A DNA stretch of 64,000 nucleotides from Bradyrhizobiaceae bacterium Ga0074131 (GTDB lineage Bacteria; Pseudomonadota; Alphaproteobacteria; Rhizobiales; Xanthobacteraceae): contig LNEC01000017.1 in assembly GCA_001464035.1 (NCBI GenBank), forward strand, positions 372,001-436,000. The letters run 5' to 3'. This document shows, one piece after another, positions 30,124 to 38,635 of this stretch; positions within the stretch are counted from its first letter, which is position 1; each line of letters opens with the position of its first letter. The translations under genes were made by a program, and so were the position numbers. Under the pieces are notes generated by a model that saw only the letters and a program-made list of their open reading frames with translations, was not told the origin of the DNA and ran no database searches.

Positions 30124-31512
30124 GTGCCCACAACCGAACCCGATCTTCGCGGCCGGTCAGCCAGCCTGCTCCATTCCAAAGCCTGGCAGATCGCGATGAT
30201 CGGGCTGGGCACCGCCGCGACGCAGCTCGACACCGCCGTCAACATCGCATTTCCCGCCATCACCCGCGGATTTGGTCTCGCGATCGGCGACATCCAGTGG
30301 GTGGTGATCTGCTACGTGCTGGCCTACGCCAGTCTACTGCTGGCGCTGGGGCGGATCGGCGACACCATCGGCCATGCCGTCGTCTACCGCACCGGATTGA
30401 TCTGGAGCGCGGCGACATTTCTGCTTGTCGGCTATGCCCCCAGCTACGGCGCGATGCTGGTTTTTCGCTGCATGCAGGGCGTCGGCGCAGCACTCGTGCT
30501 GAGCTGCGGCGCGGCACTGGTGATAAGCCTCTACGGCGAGGAACGGCGCGGCCGGGCGCTCGGTATCTATACCATGATGATGGCGTTCGGCCTCATGCTC
30601 GGTCCCCTGCTCGGCGGCGTGCTGGTGGCGATCTGGGATTGGCCCGCGGTGTTCTGGTTCCGCATCCCGATCGCGATCGCAGCACTGCTGCTGTTGCGCG
30701 GCCTGCCGGCGTCGCAACCGCGCGCGGCGCGCGATCCCTTCGACATTCCCGGCGGCATCGCCCTGGTGCTTGGCCTGGTGACGATGCTGATGGCGTTCAA
30801 CCGCATTCGCGAATTCTCAGCCGTCTGGCTCGGACTGGTATCCGCCCTGGCCTTTGCGGGCTTCATCTTCCGACAGTCCCGCGCGGCGCGTCCGATCATC
30901 GACTTCGCTGTATTTCGCCTGCCGGGATTTGCGATGCTGAACCTGGTCAGCGTGCTCGCCAATCTCGCGGCGTTTTCGGTCTGGCTGCTGGTCCCCTATT
31001 ATCTGACCCGCGTGACCGGTTATTCGCTCGGCGAAAGCGGAGCCATTCTGGCTTCGGGGGCGGCCGGTGCGGTGCTGGCGGCGCCGATCGGCGGCCGCCT
31101 CATCGGCCAGCGAATTTCCGCCGAGCGGCTGGCGCTGGCAGGCGCCGCGGGAATTGGGGGCGGCCTCGTCCTGCTGAGCGCATGGACCGAACAGACGCCG
31201 ACCGCGCTCCGCGTCGCGGGTCTGCTCGTCCAGGGCGTCGGCCTCGGGCTGTTCCAGCTCGCCTATACCGACATCGTGACGGCGGCGCTTCCGCTGGGGG
31301 ATCGCGGCGTCGCCGGCAGCCTCGCGCTGCTGACGCGGACGCTGGGCACCGTCGCCGCGGCGTCGATCGTCTTGATGGTGTTCGAGATCCTGCATGTGCA
31401 ACATGGCTTCTTCGACGCCTTTCACCAGACCTTTCAGCTTGCGGCATTGCTGGCGTTTGCCAGCGTCGGACTATTGGCTATATCGCCGCGCAAGACGAAC
31501 CGGACAACTTGA
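30124..31512 (+). CDS. MFS drug-type transporter (DHA2-like, 14 spans)
   Basis: A 462-residue transporter starting at GTG 30124 (PTTEPDLRGRSASLLHSKAW) with AAGGA 7 bases upstream. About 14 hydrophobic segments and the motif A-like loop GRIGDTIGHAVVYRTGL identify the major facilitator superfamily. TQLDTAVNIAFPAITRGFG (usual 'LD.TIVNVALP.I') and MQGVGAALVLSCGAALVISLYGEERRGRALGIY are marks of DHA2 drug efflux pumps. The substrate cannot be predicted. It is followed 102 bp later by the DevBCA-type exporter genes. Confidence 0.87.
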   Translation: MPTTEPDLRGRSASLLHSKAWQIAMIGLGTAATQLDTAVNIAFPAITRGFGLAIGDIQWVVICYVLAYASLLLALGRIGDTIGHAVVYRTGLIWSAATFLLVGYAPSYGAMLVFRCMQGVGAALVLSCGAALVISLYGEERRGRALGIYTMMMAFGLMLGPLLGGVLVAIWDWPAVFWFRIPIAIAALLLLRGLPASQPRAARDPFDIPGGIALVLGLVTMLMAFNRIREFSAVWLGLVSALAFAGFIFRQSRAARPIIDFAVFRLPGFAMLNLVSVLANLAAFSVWLLVPYYLTRVTGYSLGESGAILASGAAGAVLAAPIGGRLIGQRISAERLALAGAAGIGGGLVLLSAWTEQTPTALRVAGLLVQGVGLGLFQLAYTDIVTAALPLGDRGVAGSLALLTRTLGTVAAASIVLMVFEILHVQHGFFDAFHQTFQLAALLAFASVGLLAISPRKTNRTT

Positions 31513-31614
31513 TCTATCGCAACGCCGATCAAGCGCCCCTGGCGAATATGGGTTCTCGGTTAGAGGAAACGGCATGATCGTCGGCGTGTTGACTAATTCC
31601 ATGAGGTGCGCGGG

Positions 31615-32775
31615 ATGAGTTCGCGCGCCGTCAAGCTGGCGGTGGGGCTGATGGCCGCCCTTCTCGTGGCCGGTGGCGGCTATTACTGGCGCTTCCTGCG
31701 CGAAATTCCGGTGCGGACGGCGGCCCTTCAGCAGAACGTTGAGGTGCGCGTTTTCGGCATCGGGACGATCGAGGCTCAGGTCGTCTCAAAGGTGGGATTT
31801 CAGATTGCCGGAAAGGTGATCGCCCTCGAGGCGGATCAGGGCGAAATCGTGAAAGCCGGCGCCCTTCTGGCAAAGCTCGATGATGATGCGCAGCGCGCCA
31901 AGCTCAGAAAGAGCGAAGCAGCCCAGCGACAGGCGGCAGCGAATCTCGCCAAGACCCAGGCCCAGCGCGAGCGCGCCGAAGTCAATTACAGGCAGAAGCA
32001 GAGCGTCAATCTGCGGCGGCAGACGCTTGTCGGCCGCGGGAGCGTGTCGCAGGAAGCCGCTGAAGATGCCCAGGCCGCCGAAGAGATCGCTCTCGGCGAT
32101 GCCAGAATCATCGAAGCCGACACCAGGGTCGCCGCCGTGCTGCAGGACGATGCCGCGTCCCAGCACCAGATCGATGCGGTCGTGCTGGCTCAGCACGAGC
32201 TGCGGGCGCCTTTCGACGCGAGAGTGATCGCGCGCGGCAAGGAACTCGGCGGGATCGCGAATGCGGGCGAAGCGGTGTTCACGCTGATCGCGCCCGACTC
32301 GATCTGGGTCAGAGCCTATGTGGACGAAGCCTTGGCCGGAGGATTGAATATCGGCCAGCGCGCCTTTGTGCGCCTGCGATCAGAACCGAACCGCTTATTC
32401 GAGACGGAAGTGGTCCGGATCGATCAGGAGAACGACCGCCTCACCGAAGAGCGCCGGGTCTATGTGCGGTGCCGGACTTGCAATCCCGAGCATCAGATCC
32501 GTTATCTCGGCGAGCAGGCGGAAGTGGAGATCGTCAAGAAGATCATCCCGAGCGGTGTTTTCGTTCCGCTCAAATTCGTGCAAGGCTACGACGGCCGATC
32601 CGGCACGATATGGACATTGCAGAACGGCCGGCTCGCGAGGCAGCGGGTGCAGTTGGGCGAGCGTCTGCTCGACGGGAGTATTCAGATCACGTCCGACGTC
32701 CAGGGCCAGATCGTGGCCGACGACCGGACCGATCTGCGCGAGGGCCGTGCCGCGCGCCCGCGGGACAGGTCGTAA
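31615..32775 (+). CDS. Membrane fusion protein (HlyD/DevB-like) of an ABC exporter
   Basis: A 386-residue periplasmic adaptor with an N-terminal anchor (MSSRAVKLAVGLMAALLVAGGGYYWRF). It has a biotinyl-lipoyl-like half-motif (QIAGKVIALEADQGEIVKAGALLAKLDDD), a long coiled-coil hairpin (about residues 85-165) and a beta-barrel domain. It connects an inner-membrane pump to an outer-membrane channel. It is two bases upstream of the FtsX-type permease gene, in the order adaptor-permease-ATPase typical of DevBCA exporters. A GTG 9 bp upstream is an alternative start. No outer-membrane TolC gene is adjacent. Confidence 0.87.
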   Translation: MSSRAVKLAVGLMAALLVAGGGYYWRFLREIPVRTAALQQNVEVRVFGIGTIEAQVVSKVGFQIAGKVIALEADQGEIVKAGALLAKLDDDAQRAKLRKSEAAQRQAAANLAKTQAQRERAEVNYRQKQSVNLRRQTLVGRGSVSQEAAEDAQAAEEIALGDARIIEADTRVAAVLQDDAASQHQIDAVVLAQHELRAPFDARVIARGKELGGIANAGEAVFTLIAPDSIWVRAYVDEALAGGLNIGQRAFVRLRSEPNRLFETEVVRIDQENDRLTEERRVYVRCRTCNPEHQIRYLGEQAEVEIVKKIIPSGVFVPLKFVQGYDGRSGTIWTLQNGRLARQRVQLGERLLDGSIQITSDVQGQIVADDRTDLREGRAARPRDRS

Positions 32776-32776
32776 C

Positions 32777-33913
32777 GTGAACCTCGCGCTCAAAGACATC
32801 AGCCACAACCTCGGCCGCTTCCTGCTGACGTGCCTCGGGCTCAGCCTGCTGCTCGGCATCGTGCTGGCCATGGTGGGCATTTATCGCGGCCTGGTCGTGG
32901 AATCGCTGGGGCTCGTGCGCGCGGCCGGTGCGCAGGTTTGGGTCGTGGAAGGCGGTACGCGTGGTCCGTTCGCCGAGGCTTCCCGGCTACCGGGTGACAC
33001 GCGCGAGGCCATTGCCGCGCAATGGGGTGTCGCCTCGGCGGGCGGTGTCTCCTATCAGAATATCGAAGCGCAGCATCGCGGCCAGACCACACGGCTGATG
33101 GTCGTCGGGGCACAGATCGCGCGGCCGGGCGAAGCGCCGCCGGTGGTCGAAGGACGACCGATCCTGCGCAGCCGCTATGAGGCGGTCGCGGACCGCGGCG
33201 CGGGGCTCGCGCTCGGAGAGCAGATCAGGCTCGGGCGCGATACGTTCACAGTAGTGGGCCTGACCAGCGGTCTCGTGGCTTCGGGCGGCGATCCCGTGAT
33301 ATTTATCACGCTGAGAGACGCCCAAAAGCTGCAATTCGACCTGGCGCCGGCGGCCGCACGGCGAGAATATGTGCGCTCCGCCGGCGCAACCGGAACGACC
33401 GACACGGTGAACGCCATTGTGGTCCGGCTGCTGCCCGGCGTGGACGCGAACCGGTTCGCGCAGGACATCGTGCGGTGGAAGCATCTTGCCGCGCTCACCC
33501 AGGACGACCAGGAAACCGTTCTCGCACGTTCCGTCATCGATCGCGCGCGCCGTCAGATCGGCTTGTTCACGAGCCTGCTGCTCACGGTGTCTACCGTGAT
33601 CGTCGGCCTCATCATCTACACCATGACGATCGACAAGAAAAAGGCGATCGCGACCCTCAAGTTGATTGGAGCGCCCGATCGCCGCATCGTCGGGCTGATC
33701 GTCCAGCAGGCCATTGCCATGGGAGTCATCAGCTTCGTTGCCGGTGCCGCGCTGATCGGCGCGGGCCACGGCTACTTCCCGCGCCGGGTGGTTCTCGAGC
33801 CTGCGGACTCCCTGGCGCTGTTCGGGGTGGTGATGGTCGCCTGCCTGCTTGCGAGCGGGCTCGGCGTTCGCACGGCGCTCAAGATCGATCCCGCTTCGGC
33901 ACTCGCGGGGTAG
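32777..33913 (+). CDS. FtsX-like ABC exporter permease (DevC-like)
   Basis: A 378-residue permease starting at GTG 32777 (NLALKDISHNLGRFLLTCLG). It has one N-terminal span, a large periplasmic domain (about 60-260) and three C-terminal spans with the cytoplasmic coupling loop TIDKKKAIATLKLIGAPDRRIVGLIVQQ, which is the FtsX/MacB pattern. It works with the adaptor upstream and ATPase downstream; stop and next ATG are separated by 2 bp. The family exports lipids, peptides or drugs; the substrate here is unknown. Confidence 0.88.
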   Translation: MNLALKDISHNLGRFLLTCLGLSLLLGIVLAMVGIYRGLVVESLGLVRAAGAQVWVVEGGTRGPFAEASRLPGDTREAIAAQWGVASAGGVSYQNIEAQHRGQTTRLMVVGAQIARPGEAPPVVEGRPILRSRYEAVADRGAGLALGEQIRLGRDTFTVVGLTSGLVASGGDPVIFITLRDAQKLQFDLAPAAARREYVRSAGATGTTDTVNAIVVRLLPGVDANRFAQDIVRWKHLAALTQDDQETVLARSVIDRARRQIGLFTSLLLTVSTVIVGLIIYTMTIDKKKAIATLKLIGAPDRRIVGLIVQQAIAMGVISFVAGAALIGAGHGYFPRRVVLEPADSLALFGVVMVACLLASGLGVRTALKIDPASALAG

Positions 33914-33915
33914 TC

Positions 33916-34638
33916 ATGGCCGAGCAACCCGTCGTCGAAGTGAGAGGGATCAGCAAGCATTTTGGCAAAGGCCCGACGCGCGTCGATGCGCTGCGCGGGG
34001 TCTCGCTCGATGTGTATCCGGGAACCGTGATCGGCCTGAAAGGCCCCAGCGGATCGGGCAAGAGCACGCTGCTCAACGTGATCGGCTGCATCCTCGAGCC
34101 TAGCTCCGGGAGTATGCGGCTCAACGGCGAATTGGTCTATGACGGCAAGTGGCTGCGTGCCGATCTGCGCGGGTTGCGGCTCGAGAAGATCGGATTCATC
34201 TTCCAGTCCCACAATCTTCTGCCGTTTCTCAATGCCTGGGAGAACATCGCGGTCACCCGCATCCTGGCCGGGGCAAGTCCGGCCCAGGCCAGGATCCGGG
34301 CGGTCGAGCTTCTGACATATCTCGGTATCGAGCGCCGCAAGGACGCCATGCCCGGGGAGCTTTCAGGTGGAGAGGCCCAGCGCGTTGCGATTGCCCGCGC
34401 GCTCGCCAACGATCCCCGCATCATCCTGGCCGATGAGCCCACGGCCGCGCTCGATTCGCAGCGTGCCGCTACCGTCATGGACATGCTTCGGAAAGTTGCG
34501 GCGGAACACCGAAGCGCCGTCATCGTCGTCACCCATGACGAGAAGATCTTCGATCGATTCGATCATATCTATTCGCTGCGGGACGGCGCGCTTGAACCGC
34601 CGGCGGGAGCGGCAGCGGCAACTCCAGTTCTGCAATGA
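33916..34638 (+). CDS. ABC exporter ATP-binding protein (DevA/LolD-like)
   Basis: A 240-residue ATPase from ATG 33916 (MAEQPVVEVRGISKHFGKGP). Walker A is GPSGSGKST, the Q-loop IGFIFQSHNLLPFLNAWENI, the signature ELSGGEAQRVAIARALAN and Walker B IILADEPTAALDSQ. This is the MacB/LolD type that couples to FtsX-like permeases. It ends the three-gene exporter operon. A FixK-type site lies 44 bp downstream but belongs to the next small gene. Confidence 0.9.
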   Translation: MAEQPVVEVRGISKHFGKGPTRVDALRGVSLDVYPGTVIGLKGPSGSGKSTLLNVIGCILEPSSGSMRLNGELVYDGKWLRADLRGLRLEKIGFIFQSHNLLPFLNAWENIAVTRILAGASPAQARIRAVELLTYLGIERRKDAMPGELSGGEAQRVAIARALANDPRIILADEPTAALDSQRAATVMDMLRKVAAEHRSAVIVVTHDEKIFDRFDHIYSLRDGALEPPAGAAAATPVLQ

Positions 34639-34681
34639 CCTCAAGTCATGCCCGCTCCGTGTCATTCGCGTCCTCCTTTCA

Positions 34682-34695
34682 TTGATCCAGATCAA
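34682..34695. promoter_or_regulatory. FixK/FNR-type site, perfect
   Basis: TTGAT-CCAG-ATCAA, an exact palindromic match to the rhizobial FixK2/FNR consensus TTGAT-N4-ATCAA. Its centre is about 41.5 bases before a predicted start of transcription near 34730, which would leave a 26-base leader with a GGAGGG ribosome site before the ATG at 34756. This spacing is that of an activated class II promoter. It also overlaps the 3' end of the antisense PQQ dehydrogenase frame. Confidence 0.75.
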
Positions 34696-36905
34696 CGAAA
34701 GAACGGCCGCATCCGGCCAGTCTTGGCATTGTTCCTTGGCTGGAGGGATGCTGCAATGCCCCTTGATGCAATTCTTGTCTCTGTCGGTGTCGTCGTCATG
34801 TTTGCGGTCTTCGCGGGCGTATTGTGGTGGGGTGACACCCAGTCGTGATCGCCGCTTCGCGGCGCCTGCGCCGGTGCTTTAGCGGCAATGGCTTGGCGCC
34901 GTCGTGCGCGATGGCGCCAACGCCAGACCGCGATTGCCGTCAGCCCGACCGCGAGCGTGAACAGGGTTGCCTTGGCCCAAAAGCGTCCGCCGGGCCGGTC
35001 GATGGTGCGCGACCACAGCGAGGGTGTTTCGTCCGGCCGCGCCAGGCGAAACGCCACCAGGCTGTCGCCGATCGTGGTGCCGGATTCGGAATGGCCGCCG
35101 GCGCCGATCGCGACATATTGCTCGCCCTTCCAGAGATAAGTCATGGGATTGGCGACGCCGGGGACCGGCAGCCTGCCCTGCCAGAGTTCGGCGCCCGACC
35201 TGGCGTCGAAGGCACGCAGATAGGCATCCATCGCGCCGGTGAAGACCAGACCGCCCGCCGTGATCGCGACGCCGCTGACCAGCGGCGTGCCGAAGCTGAA
35301 TGCGACCCCGAGCGGCGCGCGGTCCTCCACCGTGCCGACCGACGACTGCCAGAGAATCTTGCCTGCCTTCAGATCGACCGCGACCATCATGCCCCATGGG
35401 GGCGCGTTGCAGGGCATGCCGAGCGGCGACGCCGCCAGCGCGCGCGTCATCGCAAACGGCGCGCCGCGCTGCGGTCCGAAATCGTGGCCCGGCGGCGCCG
35501 TGTATCCTTCCGCATCGGTGCGCGCCATCAACCTGATGATGTGCGCGGCACGACTGGTGTTGGCATAGAGGATCTGGTTGACCGGATCGAACGCCGCACC
35601 GCCCCAGTTCACGCCGCCGCCGGTCATGGGAAAGATCAGGCTGCCCTGCATGGAGGGCGGTGTGTAGAGACCCTCGTTGCGCGCGGCGGCAAGTATTTCG
35701 CGGCAGATCGCGCGATCCCTGAACGGAACGAGGCCGAACACATCGTCCGGCGAAATCCGTTGCGGCGCCAGCGCCGGCACGTGGGTGGGAAACGGCTGCG
35801 TCGGCGATAGCCGCTCGCCCTCCACGCCGCCTTGCGGAACGGGGCGCTCCTCGACCGGCCAGACCGGCTTGCCACTGTCGCGGTCCAGCACGAAGACAAA
35901 ACCCTGCTTGGTCGGCTGGATCACGACGTCGCGCATGCCCTCTCCGGTGTCGATCCGCGCCAGCGTCGGCTGCGCAGCCAGGTCGTAATCCGAGACGTCG
36001 TGATGCACGGTCTGGAACGACCATGCGAGTGCGCCGGACTCGGCGCGCAGCGCCACCACGGAATTAGCGTGCTCATTGTTGCCGGGCCGCTTGCCACCCC
36101 AGAAATCCGGACTCGGCGACGACGTCGGCAGGAATACCAGCCCTCGCTCCTCGTCTGCCGACATTGGCGCCCAGACGTTGGCATGGCCCGCGATAACGCC
36201 GTCACGAACCAGCGGGTCGAAACTCCAGCGCGGCTGGCCGGTCCTCGCATCGAAGGCGCGGACGGTGCCGGGCGGCGCCTCGACGCGGCGATTGTCGGAA
36301 ATCGCCGAGCCAACAATGACGACGCCGCGGCTCACCGCAGGCGCTGAGGTGATCTGGAATTCACCCGGCCACTCCAGCGATCCGGTCTCGAGCCTGATCG
36401 TGCCGCCGGTGCCGAAATCGGCGCAGGGAACGCCCGATCTCGCATCGAGCGCGATGACGCGGGCGTCGTTGGTGCCCATGAAGATGCGGGAACGGCAGGC
36501 CGCGGAAGCCGCAAGCTCGTCGACCCACCAGGCGACGCCACGGCAATTGTAGCGATTGCCGGGGCGGTACTCGGTGCTGACCCCCGGATCGTATCGCCAT
36601 TTCTGAGCTCCGCTGCCGGGATCGAGCGCGATCACCTCGTTGAACGGTGAGCAGAAGATGATGCTGTCCTCGACCAACAGCGGCGTCGCCTGAAACTTGG
36701 TCCGCGCCATCACGGCAGGCGGCCGGGTGTCGAGATCGCCGGTGCGAAACTCCCACGCCCGCACCAGATTGCCGACATTGCCCGGCGTGATCTGGGCGAG
36801 CGGCGAAAACCGCATGCCGCCACGATCGGCGCCCCAGTGCTCCCAGGCGGACGCCGGCACCATGCCGAGGAAGACGAGAGCGATCAGAGTAGGAATCTTT
36901 GGCAC
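34692..36905 (-). CDS. PQQ-dependent dehydrogenase with C-terminal membrane anchor
   Basis: About 737 residues from GTG 36905; a TTG at 36965 would add 20. The signal peptide is PKIPTLIALVFLGMVPASAW. An eight-bladed propeller of PQQ quinoprotein dehydrogenases follows: AWEHWGADRGGMRFSPLAQI, then repeated W motifs such as GSGAQKWRYD, GQPRWSFDP, GALAWSFQTVHHD, GGGVNWGGAAFDPV, LKAGKILWQ and DARSGAELWQG. It most resembles the membrane glucose/quinate dehydrogenases, which pass electrons to ubiquinone. Here the anchor is a single span near the C-terminus (KATLFTLAVGLTAIAVWRW), while the usual five N-terminal spans are absent. The last 50 residues lie antisense to a small gene and look less conserved. 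A PQQ enzyme of unknown substrate. Confidence 0.82.
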   Translation of the reverse strand: MPKIPTLIALVFLGMVPASAWEHWGADRGGMRFSPLAQITPGNVGNLVRAWEFRTGDLDTRPPAVMARTKFQATPLLVEDSIIFCSPFNEVIALDPGSGAQKWRYDPGVSTEYRPGNRYNCRGVAWWVDELAASAACRSRIFMGTNDARVIALDARSGVPCADFGTGGTIRLETGSLEWPGEFQITSAPAVSRGVVIVGSAISDNRRVEAPPGTVRAFDARTGQPRWSFDPLVRDGVIAGHANVWAPMSADEERGLVFLPTSSPSPDFWGGKRPGNNEHANSVVALRAESGALAWSFQTVHHDVSDYDLAAQPTLARIDTGEGMRDVVIQPTKQGFVFVLDRDSGKPVWPVEERPVPQGGVEGERLSPTQPFPTHVPALAPQRISPDDVFGLVPFRDRAICREILAAARNEGLYTPPSMQGSLIFPMTGGGVNWGGAAFDPVNQILYANTSRAAHIIRLMARTDAEGYTAPPGHDFGPQRGAPFAMTRALAASPLGMPCNAPPWGMMVAVDLKAGKILWQSSVGTVEDRAPLGVAFSFGTPLVSGVAITAGGLVFTGAMDAYLRAFDARSGAELWQGRLPVPGVANPMTYLWKGEQYVAIGAGGHSESGTTIGDSLVAFRLARPDETPSLWSRTIDRPGGRFWAKATLFTLAVGLTAIAVWRWRHRARRRQAIAAKAPAQAPRSGDHDWVSPHHNTPAKTANMTTTPTETRIASRGIAASLQPRNNAKTGRMRPFFR
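34756..34848 (+). CDS. Thirty-residue single-span membrane peptide under a FixK site
   Basis: MPLDAILVSVGVVVMFAVFA followed by GVLWWGDTQS, 30 residues with one strong transmembrane segment and an acidic C-terminal end. A GGAGGG sequence 8 bases upstream supports the start. The size recalls the small stabilising subunits of terminal oxidases (CydX, CcoQ-like), and the FixK-type promoter points to microaerobic expression. But no oxidase genes adjoin it, so that comparison is only by analogy. It lies antisense to the C-terminal tail of the PQQ dehydrogenase. Confidence 0.6.
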   Translation: MPLDAILVSVGVVVMFAVFAGVLWWGDTQS

Positions 36906-36973
36906 GGCTTCCCGTGGCAACCGGATCGCTCCGCGAGCGATAAAGTCAGCGAGAATCCGTTGCAACGGCTTGC

Positions 36974-38491
36974 TCAGTATCCGCCCCGGCCCTGGTTGCC
37001 GAGGGGGACGCCGACCCGATCACCGCCGCCGTATCCGCCACGACCAAAACCACCGCCAATACCGATGCCGATACCGATCGTCGGTCCGGGCGCCGGCTCG
37101 TAGTAGCGCGGCGGCGGGCGGCGAACGATCACGACATCGTCGTCGACGTAACGCCTCGGCGGCGTACGGTCGACGCGCCGCGGCGGATCCGGCTCGGTAC
37201 GCTTCTTCGGCGGATCGGGCTCGGCGCGCTTCTTCGACGGCGTATCGACCCTCTTCAGCGGCAAGGTCGGCGTGGTGCAGGGGCAGGTCGGGCCGAGCGA
37301 GGCGCTGGTCGGCTGGTTCGGACCCCCTGCGGGGGCTGCCGCCGCGCCGGAGATGTTCGGTGCACCGCCGCCCGTAGCGACCGTCGCGACGAAGTTCGGG
37401 CGATTCCGCAGCCGCTCTTCCAGTTTGCGCGCGGTCGGCGTGAGGTCGCTGTCGGGATACTGCGCGATGAAGGCGCGATAGCCAGCGGCGGTGTTGAGGA
37501 TCACCGCGTTGTTCCAGGCCTTCATGCGCCGGTGACGGTCGAGCCAGTCACGCGCCTGCAGGCCCAGCGGCGTTTGCGCGTAAAGGACGGCGAAGGCATC
37601 ATAGGCCTCGTCGGTGCCGTCGGCGATGATCAATTCATTGGCGGCCTCGACCGACTTGCCTTTCAGATCGCGTTTCCATTCGTCGACCGTCTTCTTGGCG
37701 GCAGCAGGTTTCGGACCGGCAATGGCGGGACCGATGAACCTGAAATCGTCGGTCAACGAGGAGCTGTCCCACGGCGTCTGCCGACCCTCGGTCGCCTTGT
37801 TGACCGCAACGCGCACTCGCTTGAAAGTATCCTCGATCGAAAGTCCGGGCTGCTTGGCCGCCGCGAGCAGCGCCGCGGTGTAGGGGCTGTTGGCACCGCT
37901 GCCGTCTTCGGCTTCGGCGCCCGGCGATGTCGAAAACGACATGAAGGTGCCGGGAGCACCGGTCTTGGCGTCGACAATGGCGAGCCCCCGCGCGGCGGTC
38001 TTGTTGATGTCCGGGAACGGGTTGTTGCGGCACGAATCGAGCAGCAGGATCCGGCTCTTGCTCGGCACCGAGGCAAGCGTGTTCAGGATGTCGTTGAGAC
38101 GCACCGCCTGCAGCGGAATATCGGTTTCGCGCTTCGGATCGACGTCGACCGGCACCAGAAAGTTCTCGCCGTCGATCTGCAAACCGTGGCCGGCATAGAA
38201 CACCAGCGCGACCGTATCGGGGCCTTTGGCGGCCACCCTGGCCGCGAAGTCGCCGACCTTGGCGCGCAGCTCGTTCTGCGATAGATCGGCGGCGGTCATC
38301 ACCTCGAAGCCGGACTCGGTCAGCATTTGTGACACCGCCTTGGCGTCGTTGGCCGGATTGGGCAGCGGAACCACGGCGCGGTAGTTCGACTGGCCGATGA
38401 CGAGCGCAACACGATTTTCGGCAAGCGCTGCGTGCGAGCCCAGCAGAATTCCCGCAGCGAGAAACGTATGGCGAAGAACAAGGCTGATCAC
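36974..38491 (-). CDS. Secreted caspase-family (C14) protease
   Basis: A 505-residue protein with signal peptide MISLVLRHTFLAAGILLGSHAALA. The caspase p20-like domain follows at 26-250, with the catalytic pair H102 in VFYAGHGLQIDG and C154 in ILLLDSCRNNPFP. The early strand RVALVIGQSNY and PLPNPANDAKAVSQMLTESGF are typical of bacterial metacaspase-like enzymes. Residues 260-365 are helical with possible TPR-like character (AYDAFAVLYAQTPLGLQARDWLD). The tail holds Pro/Lys-rich repeats (KKRAEPDPPKKRTEPDPPRR) and a Gly-rich end. Substrate unknown; export to the periplasm is unusual for signalling caspases. Confidence 0.87.
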   Translation of the reverse strand: MISLVLRHTFLAAGILLGSHAALAENRVALVIGQSNYRAVVPLPNPANDAKAVSQMLTESGFEVMTAADLSQNELRAKVGDFAARVAAKGPDTVALVFYAGHGLQIDGENFLVPVDVDPKRETDIPLQAVRLNDILNTLASVPSKSRILLLDSCRNNPFPDINKTAARGLAIVDAKTGAPGTFMSFSTSPGAEAEDGSGANSPYTAALLAAAKQPGLSIEDTFKRVRVAVNKATEGRQTPWDSSSLTDDFRFIGPAIAGPKPAAAKKTVDEWKRDLKGKSVEAANELIIADGTDEAYDAFAVLYAQTPLGLQARDWLDRHRRMKAWNNAVILNTAAGYRAFIAQYPDSDLTPTARKLEERLRNRPNFVATVATGGGAPNISGAAAAPAGGPNQPTSASLGPTCPCTTPTLPLKRVDTPSKKRAEPDPPKKRTEPDPPRRVDRTPPRRYVDDDVVIVRRPPPRYYEPAPGPTIGIGIGIGGGFGRGGYGGGDRVGVPLGNQGRGGY

Positions 38492-38635
38492 GGCGACACC
38501 TCCAGGCTATCGAATAGGTCGGCCGTATCGGCGCCGAGGTTCAAGCCACGGCCGCGAATATCTCGGCGTTATGCTCATCCTGTCCGGCTGCACCCGATCC
38601 GAACAGAAAATTGCGACCATATGGCACCAATCCGT

